Shown here: in pieces, positions 1-7,300 of the stretch
Layout of the letters: each line of letters starts with the position of its first letter
Position numbering within the stretch: the stretch's first letter is position 1
Origin: Paenibacillus piscarius
GTDB lineage: Bacteria > Bacillota > Bacilli > Paenibacillales > Paenibacillaceae
Assembly (NCBI RefSeq): GCF_022234545.1
Contig: NZ_JAIEUI010000014.1
Span: 124,001-188,000 of the forward strand
Reading direction: 5' to 3'
DNA: 64,000 nt
Translations under genes and position numbers: made by a program
The notes under the pieces: generated by a model
What the model was told of the DNA's origin: nothing
The model's database searches: none
The model's input: the letters and a program-made list of their open reading frames with translations, nothing else

Positions 1-16
1 CCTGTCACTCTTGCAG

Positions 17-38
17 AAAAACACCCCTTCCGGGGTGT
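17..38 (-). terminator. Terminator after the opuA operon
   Basis: A seven-base-pair stem (ACACCCC/GGGGTGT) with a TTCC-type loop is followed on the minus strand by a run of five T. It lies about 130 bases past the opuAC stop codon and would end the three-gene opuA transcript. Confidence 0.8.
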
Positions 39-167
39 TCAAGAAATGACTTGCGTACGATATGCGTATGAAGTTAAATGATGGGCCCGTTGGTTACAAA
101 ATTGTAGCTATTATTCCTTCATCATAGCACACATCCGCTTCTGCTGCCAGCCGCCTGGCCGTCCTAT

Positions 168-1067
168 TTATTCTTTGGAAGAAACACCGGCAGTCCATTC
201 ATTCACCTTGGCTTCGTTGCTCTCTACCCACTCTTTGGCCGCTTCCTCCGGCGATTGTCCGCCCTGAATCTTGACCATCACCTGTTCCATATCCTCTGCA
301 GTCCACTTGAATTGGCTCAGGAACTTGTGCACATCAGGCATATCCTCCTGAAGCCCCTTGCGGGCCATGGTGTGGATCTGCTCGGCTCCGCCGTATACAT
401 TCTGGGGGTCATCCAGATACTTCAGGTCCATGTTGGCGAACATCCAGTGCGGAGTCCAGCCGGTGACCACAATCGGTTCATTCTTGTCAAAAGCCTTCTG
501 CAGCTCCTGTGCCATCGCCGCCGACGAGCTCTCCAGCAGCGTATAGTCGCTTAAGCCGTAGGTCTCCAGCGCCTTCTCGGTAGCCGACATAATGCCTGCA
601 CCCGGCTCAATCCCGATAATCGTCTTATTGAGCGAAGAGGCCACATCGGCATTCTTCAGATCATCGATCGAGTTAATGTCCATATAGGCCGGAACGGCCA
701 GACCGGTCTTCGTTCCATCCAGGTTCACTCCTACATCCTCTATATCCTTGCCGTATCTCTCCAGATAAGAGGCATGGGTGCTGGGCAGCCAGGCGGCTAC
801 CATCGCATCTGCGCTTCCGTCGGCAATCCCTGCCCACATCGGTCCGGCATCCACCTGCAGCATCTCGACCTTAACGCCGAGCTTCGATTCAAGCACTTCC
901 TTCACTACATTGGTACTGGCAATTTCCGAGTCCCAGGCCACATAGGCCAGCTTCACCGTGCCGCCTTTATCGGACGAGCATCCAGCTACCAGGACTACAG
1001 CCAGCAGCAGCATCAACCATACCAGCGGACGGCGTTTCATCAGTTTACTTGTGTTCATAATGTTCAT
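168..1067 (-). CDS. opuAC: Glycine betaine/proline betaine ABC transporter, substrate-binding lipoprotein
   Basis: This is the extracellular receptor of an OpuA-type osmoprotectant importer. The N-terminus has a basic start, a hydrophobic core and a lipobox LVAGC with the lipidated cysteine at residue 30, so the mature protein is membrane-anchored. The remaining 270 residues match the OpuAC fold. Tryptophan-containing segments (VAWDSE near residue 45, AAWLPSTHASY near 92, TGWTPHWMF near 200) fit the aromatic cage known to bind the quaternary ammonium group. It is the last gene of the operon and starts 7 bases after opuAB. Two start codons three codons apart follow an AAGGAG site; the first has short spacing (3) and the second long (12), so the exact start is uncertain. 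Substrate choice among betaines is inferred. Confidence 0.93.
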   Translation of the reverse strand: MNIMNTSKLMKRRPLVWLMLLLAVVLVAGCSSDKGGTVKLAYVAWDSEIASTNVVKEVLESKLGVKVEMLQVDAGPMWAGIADGSADAMVAAWLPSTHASYLERYGKDIEDVGVNLDGTKTGLAVPAYMDINSIDDLKNADVASSLNKTIIGIEPGAGIMSATEKALETYGLSDYTLLESSSAAMAQELQKAFDKNEPIVVTGWTPHWMFANMDLKYLDDPQNVYGGAEQIHTMARKGLQEDMPDVHKFLSQFKWTAEDMEQVMVKIQGGQSPEEAAKEWVESNEAKVNEWTAGVSSKE

Positions 1068-1074
1068 ACACTCC

Positions 1075-1911
1075 TTATCCTTGTTGTTTGGCCTTGAACA
1101 GCTTCTGGGTCAGACGGTCCAGCAGGATGGCAATAATGACAATCGCAATACCCGCCTCGAAGCCCGCACCGGTCTTGGCCTGCGAGACCGCACGGTACAC
1201 ATAGACTCCGACCCCCTGGGCGCCAATCATGGACGAGATGACGACCATCGACAGCGACAGCATAATCGTCTGGTTAATTCCGGCCATAATGGTCGGCAGC
1301 GCGATGGGCAGCTGCAGCTTGAACAGCTTCTGCCCGGCAGTAGAGCCGAAGGCATCCGCTGCCTCCACCAGCTCCGGCGAGACCTGACGAATCCCCAGGT
1401 TCGTAAGCCTTATCGTTGGCGGAATCGCAAATATAATAGAAGCAATAACTCCGGGAACCACGCCCAGTGAGAAGAACGAGACAGCCGGCAGCAGATAGAC
1501 GAAGGCCGGCATCGTCTGCATGAAGTCCAGCACAGGGGTGGCGATATTCTGGAAGGTCCGGCTCTGGGCACAGAGCACACCGAGCGGAACCCCAATAATG
1601 ACTGCCAGCAGAGATGCTGTCAGCACCAAGGCCAGCGACTGCATCGAAGGCCCCCATAACCCCAGGTTATCAATCAGCAGCAGTCCGACCACTGCGAACA
1701 ATGCCATCCGCCATTTGCCGATCCAATAAGCCAGTGCGGCAATCAGAAGGGTCAGCACAATTGCCGGCAGGAAGTTCAGTGCCGTCTCAATTCCGCTCAC
1801 CATTCCGCCAATTACGGTGTGGATGAATTTGAACACCGGTCCGAAGTAGGCGGTCAGCCAGTCTTCGATCCATTCTACGCCCTTGCCGAGCGGTATTTTG
1901 GGTAGATTCAT
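1075..1911 (-). CDS. opuAB: Glycine betaine ABC transporter permease
   Basis: This is the integral membrane subunit of the betaine importer. The 278 residues show several hydrophobic helices. The usual binding-protein-dependent permease region around residues 100-270 contains the ATPase-coupling motif EAADAFGSTAGQKLFKLQLP, in which a helix-loop segment precedes a conserved G. The N-terminal region (residues 1-60) has the amphipathic GVEWIEDWL stretch and FGPVF typical of OpuAB/ProW. The start overlaps the opuAA stop by four bases, which indicates translational coupling. It works with the flanking ATPase and lipoprotein. Confidence 0.93.
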   Translation of the reverse strand: MNLPKIPLGKGVEWIEDWLTAYFGPVFKFIHTVIGGMVSGIETALNFLPAIVLTLLIAALAYWIGKWRMALFAVVGLLLIDNLGLWGPSMQSLALVLTASLLAVIIGVPLGVLCAQSRTFQNIATPVLDFMQTMPAFVYLLPAVSFFSLGVVPGVIASIIFAIPPTIRLTNLGIRQVSPELVEAADAFGSTAGQKLFKLQLPIALPTIMAGINQTIMLSLSMVVISSMIGAQGVGVYVYRAVSQAKTGAGFEAGIAIVIIAILLDRLTQKLFKAKQQG

Positions 1912-3107
1912 GAACCTGTTCCTCCTTCCGGAACGGCATTGCCGGCCAGTGCTGACAATACGGCTCCTTTGATTACAATGCCCTTCAGCTTGTTGCCCTC
2001 ATCCACGACAGCAACCGGCAGATGGGTCTCCGACATCAGCTCGAACAGATCATTGAGCAGGGTATCCGGAGACACCTGGGGAATCTCACGCTGCATTACG
2101 TCCAGAATGCTGCGGTTCTCCTTCAGGGCCTGAGACGCATTATCCGCCGTAAGCAGACCTTGCAGGCGCATCTCATTATCCGCCACATACAGGCTGGACA
2201 CCCCGCTGTCCCGCATCAGCTGCAGGGCTACCCGGGGACCGCGTTCCGGGCGGATCATCTCCGGCTGGAGCATGACATGCGAAGCGGTCAGCACCTTTGA
2301 CAGATCGACATCCTCCACGAAGCGCTCCACATATTTGTTGGCAGGCTGAATGAGAATTTCTTCCGGCGTTCCGATCTGCACCACGACCCCGTCCTTCATC
2401 AGGGCAATCCGGTCCCCGATCCGCAGTGCCTCATCCAGATCATGCGTGATGAATACAATCGTCTTCTTCACTCTGGACTGCAGCTCCAGCAGCTCCTGCT
2501 GCATATCCTTGCGGATCAGCGGATCCAGCGCACTGAAGGCTTCATCCATCAGCAGAATGTCAGGATCATTCGCCAGACCGCGCGCCAGACCGACACGCTG
2601 CTGCATCCCGCCGCTCAGCTGGTCCGGGCGGTGATTCTCCCAGCCTTTGAGGCCGACCAGTTCAAGTGCCTCCATCGCAAGCTTCGTCCGCTTGCTTTTC
2701 TCCACACCCTGAACCTCCAGACCGTATTCTGCGTTGGCCAGCACCGTGCGGTGCGGGAACAGTGCGAACTTTTGAAAGACCATGCCGATATTCTTGCGCC
2801 GGAACTCCCGGAGCTGCTCCGCATTCATCTTCACAACATCCTGGCCCTTGAACAGCACCTGGCCTCCGGTAGGCTCAATCAGCCGGTTCAATAGACGGAC
2901 GAGCGTAGATTTTCCACTGCCAGACAAGCCCATAATGACGAAGATTTCTCCTTCTTCAATACTGAACTCAGCCTTATTCACGCCAACGGTCAGCTTGGCT
3001 TCACGGGCAATTTTCTCCTTGGACCAGCCTTGCTCTAATAAGGAAAGCGCCCGTGCCGGATCATTACCGAATACTTTGGTTAATTGTTTCACCTCTATAA
3101 TTGGCAT
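1908..3107 (-). CDS. opuAA: Glycine betaine ABC transporter ATP-binding protein with CBS pair
   Basis: This is the energising subunit of the OpuA importer and the first gene of the operon. Walker A is GLSGSGKST (residues 60-68), the signature LSGGMQQ (164-170) and Walker B ILLMDEA (184-190). The N-terminal extension before the Walker A is typical of ProV/OpuAA. Residues about 275-395 form a pair of CBS domains; in characterised OpuA systems these sense ionic strength or c-di-AMP. The length of 399 residues is normal. An AAGGAGG site lies 5 bases before the ATG. The betaine specificity is inferred from the whole operon. Confidence 0.94.
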   Translation of the reverse strand: MPIIEVKQLTKVFGNDPARALSLLEQGWSKEKIAREAKLTVGVNKAEFSIEEGEIFVIMGLSGSGKSTLVRLLNRLIEPTGGQVLFKGQDVVKMNAEQLREFRRKNIGMVFQKFALFPHRTVLANAEYGLEVQGVEKSKRTKLAMEALELVGLKGWENHRPDQLSGGMQQRVGLARGLANDPDILLMDEAFSALDPLIRKDMQQELLELQSRVKKTIVFITHDLDEALRIGDRIALMKDGVVVQIGTPEEILIQPANKYVERFVEDVDLSKVLTASHVMLQPEMIRPERGPRVALQLMRDSGVSSLYVADNEMRLQGLLTADNASQALKENRSILDVMQREIPQVSPDTLLNDLFELMSETHLPVAVVDEGNKLKGIVIKGAVLSALAGNAVPEGGTGS

Positions 3108-3224
3108 AGTGACCTCCTTCTCTATCTTTAGACTTTCGCGCCTGATGCTACTGACCTAGTGTAATGGACTTACGAAAAGAGACGCAAAGCGCATATACGC
3201 TAAAAATTTAGTGTACAGTTTTAA

Positions 3225-3272
3225 CTTTACGTACTTTACGTATAGAATACTCTGTTTTACGCCAAATTACGT
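3225..3272. promoter_or_regulatory. TTACG repeat cluster between opuAA and the GbsR-type gene (candidate operator)
   Basis: A perfect tandem repeat CTTTACGTA-CTTTACGTA occupies 3225-3242. Two further TTACG words follow at about 3256 and 3266. The cluster sits in the divergent spacer between the betaine importer and its likely regulator, where a GbsR-family dimer would be expected to bind. Binding is inferred only. A weak promoter for the regulator (TTTACT, 18-base gap, TACAAT at 3310-3315) lies just to its right. Confidence 0.45.
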
Positions 3273-3367
3273 TCCTGATGAATTCTTTACTTCTGGATGG
3301 GGATTTGATTACAATACAGTAGGAGAGGCATGTAAGCCTGTCAGCCTTATTCCTCAGGAGGGACATC

Positions 3368-3922
3368 ATGAATGATTTAGAGGGGCTTCCGCCCGAACAA
3401 ATAGCCAAGATCAGAAAGGTCCGGGAACGGGTCATTGATTCGATCGGCAAAAATATGGATCTGTACGGCATCACCTTGTCCATCGGACATCTCTACGGTT
3501 ATATGTACTTCAACGAGGGTCCGGTTACGCTGGATGAGCTGAGCAGTACGATGGGGATGAGCAAGACTTCCATGAGCACCGGAGTCCGCACACTGATGGA
3601 TCTGAAGATGATCGACAAAGTCTGGGGCAAGGGCACCCGCAAGGATCTGTTCGAGGTGGTTCCCGACTGGCACCAGAACTTCAGCGACTACTTCTCTATT
3701 AAATGGAGAAAAGCAGTGGAAGGGAATATGAGCGCCCTTAACAAATCGCTGGCCGAGATCCGGCAGATGAGAACGGATTATGCGGACGAGCCTGAGCTGG
3801 TGCGCCTGCTTCAGACCGATGAGGTCAAGATTGAGGAAGCGGTCAAATATTACCGCTGGCTGCTGAAGCTGATTGAAGCGCTGGAAACCGGCAGAATTTT
3901 TGAATTTATCCCTAAGGAATAA
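3368..3922 (+). CDS. GbsR-family (MarR-like) osmoprotectant regulator
   Basis: This is a cytoplasmic DNA-binding repressor of 184 residues, the usual length of GbsR/OpcR/OpuAR-type proteins. A winged helix lies at about residues 45-100: the segment VTLDELSSTMGMSKTSMSTG reads as helix-turn-helix, and GKGTRKDLFEV as the wing. It is followed by a helical dimerisation tail. In Bacillus, members of this family repress choline or betaine uptake and synthesis genes and respond to choline or betaine. It is transcribed away from opuAA-AB-AC, so control of that operon is the natural inference. A CAGGAGGGACATC site precedes the ATG. Confidence 0.88.
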   Translation: MNDLEGLPPEQIAKIRKVRERVIDSIGKNMDLYGITLSIGHLYGYMYFNEGPVTLDELSSTMGMSKTSMSTGVRTLMDLKMIDKVWGKGTRKDLFEVVPDWHQNFSDYFSIKWRKAVEGNMSALNKSLAEIRQMRTDYADEPELVRLLQTDEVKIEEAVKYYRWLLKLIEALETGRIFEFIPKE

Positions 3923-3960
3923 TCATAGACATAGACGTTCATCCTATTCCGCTCAAGCTG

Positions 3961-4013
3961 AAAAGGCTGTCACCAAAAGCCATGAAACGGCGCTTGGGGC
4001 AGCCTTTTATTTT
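3961..4013 (+). terminator. Terminator of the GbsR-type gene
   Basis: The long stem AAAAGGCTG/CAGCCTTTT (3961-3969 with 4000-4008) has further inner pairing AGCC/GGCG and is followed by ATTTTT. It begins 38 bases after the stop codon. Confidence 0.8.
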
Positions 4014-4094
4014 TGGAGTTGGTGGAATTGAGGAGTAGGATTAACGTGAGCACTTGGGTGGACGCTGCTTGAAAGGACCGTTGTTCCGTTCTCT

Positions 4095-4272
4095 CCGCTG
4101 TTTAAGCGGGAAATGGAACTACCTATTCTGGACACCCGCTCGCTAGCAAATGTATGCTGTTTTCCACATACATTCGGGCCAGCGCCTGCGTTTGAGCATA
4201 ATGTATGCTGTTTTCCACATACATTTGGTCGAAATGATGCTCTAACAGGGGAATTATAGTTTCCCTACAAAT
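4095..4272. repeat. Array of short dyads with about 51-base period
   Basis: Two identical 26-base units occupy 4149-4174 and 4200-4225. Each has 8-base arms AATGTATG/CATACATT around CTGTTTTCCA. They start exactly 51 bases apart with unrelated sequence between them. A degraded third unit (AATTATAG...TTTCCC) starts at about 4252, again 52 bases on. An unrelated hairpin CCGCT/AGCGG lies at 4095-4109. The rest of the 445-base gap between the regulator and the glucanase gene holds only the two terminators and no open reading frame I can support. Confidence 0.7.
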
Positions 4273-4278
4273 ATCAGA

Positions 4279-4321
4279 ACGGCCGCGCCCCTTGAACTCA
4301 AGGAACGCGGCCGTTCTTTTA
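4279..4321. terminator. Strong hairpin 3' of the GH16 gene
   Basis: A 12-base-pair GC-rich stem (AGAACGGCCGCG/CGCGGCCGTTCT) lies 47 bases beyond the glucanase stop. The T run (TTTTAT) is on the plus side, so the shape suits plus-strand termination best, although it may act on both strands. Confidence 0.7.
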
Positions 4322-4367
4322 TCCTATGTGGCGGGCATATCGGAATATGCTGCCGGATGGCATAGAC

Positions 4368-7300
4368 TTACAGATTCTCTGTGAGACTTACATTATCGAT
4401 ATAGATATGATTGCCTGCTTCGATAGCGGCATTCGTCTCTGTACTGTTGCCGGGATTCAGGCCCAGCAGGAAGACCAGATGAGCGCCTGCATCCGTTCCG
4501 CCGTCCATGGTGAAGGTGTAGCTGAAGCGCTGCATGTCGCCCGTTAACGCCACAGCGGTTGCAGGGAGATACTTCGTGTAATCCCCTCCGAAATGCTCCA
4601 CCGCCACTTCAATCAGGCGATTAATATCCGAGCGGGCGCTGAAGGACAGGGTGTAGCTTGTGCCTTCGGTCAGCTTCAGATCTCTGTAATCAACCTGGGC
4701 AGCGTAGTTGGCCGAGCCCGTGAAGTTCAGTGAGACTTCGAGTTCGCCGGACTTCACGGCGGCACTGCCTGCAGCCTCGAAATACTGGGTCCAGCCCTTA
4801 AGTGCCGGCTCGGCATCGAACGTACCGTTCTCCAGCTTGCCGCTGGCCGGAGGAGTGACCGGACCGCCCGTCACCTCACGGACTGCTATATCGTCTAGAG
4901 AGATCGTATGCGGCGTATGATTGGCCGTCTTATCCTCACCCATGGTCGCTCCGATCAGGTAATTCAGCTTCAGCGGATTATCGTTCGTAACGGTGAACTG
5001 TGTGCTGTAGGTTGCCCAAGTGGCCGTGATATCGAACTTTGCCTGCGCCGCCTGGGCAGAGGTTCCACTGTATTCTACAACAATCTGCCGGGGAACCGTG
5101 GACTTCGCTTTGAAGCTTAGCTCATACGTTCGGCCGGCTTCCAGCGGAATCTTCTCCTGATAGAGCTGGGTGTGCCAGGCTTGTGATCCGGCCGCCGTAA
5201 TCAACACCTCTGCTACTCCGTCGACCACTTGGAAGGACGAAGCTCCGCCTTCACCGGACCAGGTAGACCAGCCTGTGCTGCCGCTGGAGAATGAACCGTT
5301 GATGACCAGATTGTCATCATTGGCCAATATGGTCTGAACCACCCGCGCGCTGACATACCCTTCAGCCTCTACAATAATGCTGTAGCTTCCTTCTGCCGGA
5401 AAAGCCGCCGCCTGAATCGTAATGACACCAGGCTTCACCGTGTACAGTTCAGGCTCCAGTACAGTCCCGTTCACCTTCACCGCCTTAATATGGTCCGACC
5501 ACTCGGCCTTCTCCATGAAGGTCAGCTCTATCGGCTGCGACACCCGGTTGCCGGTATGGTCAGGAGCCAGCTCCTGCGGCTTCGCCGGGGCATCCTTGAT
5601 CTCGAATCTCACATTATCGATCACAATGTCATGACTCTGCGGAACGCTCACCCCGCCCACCTTGCCAAGCAGGAATTTCAGCGAGAGCATATCGTTCGCC
5701 CCCTGCCGGAATTCGAACCGGTAATGCTGCATCTCCGGTGTCAGCTCCACCGTCTTATCCATGGAAGGGGTGTAGCTGGCATTCTCCGCCTTCACGCTAA
5801 TCTGCCGGGCTACGCTGGCGCTGGCATCGAATTCAACCACATAATCCGAGCCGGCGGCGCTCTTCAGGTTATTCTGGAACAGCATGACCGAATACGGCTG
5901 ATTCCCCGTGTTCGTAATGCTGAATTTCGCTGCCCCGTCTGCTACGGCAGCCGAACTCTGCCCGCCGTCCTCAGTCAGCAGCCGCTCCCAATTGTTGAAC
6001 CCGAAGCTGAAATCGCCGTTCAGCAGCGGATAATAGATGAGATCGGGATCATAATAGAAGCTGGTGCGCACGAGCAGGAACTGGTCCAGCAGCACCGTCC
6101 CGGTGCCACCGCTAAGGCTCAGCACGAACTGTCCAAGCCGGTCGCTTGCCCCCGGGAAGTTCTTGAAGACCACCTCTGCCACCTGATGGCCTGCCTTAAG
6201 CTCTACCGGCTGCGAAGCATACAGCGTTCCGTCATGGCTGCGCAGTTCTACCGTTGCGCTCCGCGCAGAGGAGCTGTCTGCCTCGAAGGTCAGCTTATAA
6301 TCCTGGCCCTGCACCAGGAAGATCCCCTTCTGGAGCAGCGTAACCTCGCCGCTGCCGCCGTCCGTGCCTGCAATGTCCAGCTTCAGGCGGCCGTCAGCAT
6401 CAACGGCCGGATGGACCTCCGCAGCGCCTGCGCCATCAATATGCCAATAGCTCATCCGGTCGGGTTCTCCCAGATCGAAGCTGCCGTTGTAGAGATGATT
6501 GCCGCTGCCGAGCGGCGTCTTGGCGCTGTCATGATCGAAGGGAATGCTGTCGATCTCTTCCAGCCGTGCATTGCCGAGCCATACCGGCGAAGCATTGGTT
6601 CCGAGGTTGAACTCAATCCGCGCAGCGTTGTCCGAGTTCTCCTTCATCTGGAACATCGTCTCGAAATGCTGAACCTCTCCCGTCAGTCCCGCCTTGAACG
6701 CCGGAGAATAAGCCGGGAAGCCCAGCGGTGCGCCGCCGGTCAGCCGGGCGGTCAGCTCGCGGGCCGTATCCGTTCTGGCATCGAAGCTCAGCTTGTAGAA
6801 TCTGCCCTTCGCCAGCGATACAATCGCCTGCGGCTGAATCGAATAGGTGTTGCCGCCCGGCTTCCGGATATCTACCTTCAGGAAGTTCTTGCCGCCGACG
6901 GGCTCCAGGGACAGCGCTGCATCCGCACCTTCGTCCTTGTACAGCACCCAGTGGGCCGTGTTCGGGATGCCCAGCCCGGGATCGCCCGCCACCTGCTCTG
7001 TGAATCCGCTGTTATAGATGAAGTTGCCGTCTTCGAGCGGTTGCTTGGCCCCCTCCAGATAAGGCTCCTTCTCAATCTCTACCGGCACGGGCTGGCGGTA
7101 TTCGCGTCCGGTCAGCTCATAGATGCGGACATAATCAATTTCCATCGAACTTGGGAAGACCGTCTCCGCCGTAGGGTTGCCGTCGAAGTTGCCGCCTACC
7201 GCCAGGTTCATCAGCAGGTGGAATTTCTGGTTGAACGGTGCCGGATAAGCATTCACCGCCGGCTGGCCGTTGCTCTTGCTGTACCAGTCATTCTTGGTGG

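Noticed and set aside
4149..4225. CRISPR array
   Set aside because: Only two or three units with 8-base arms, about 25 bases between them, and no cas genes anywhere in the window.
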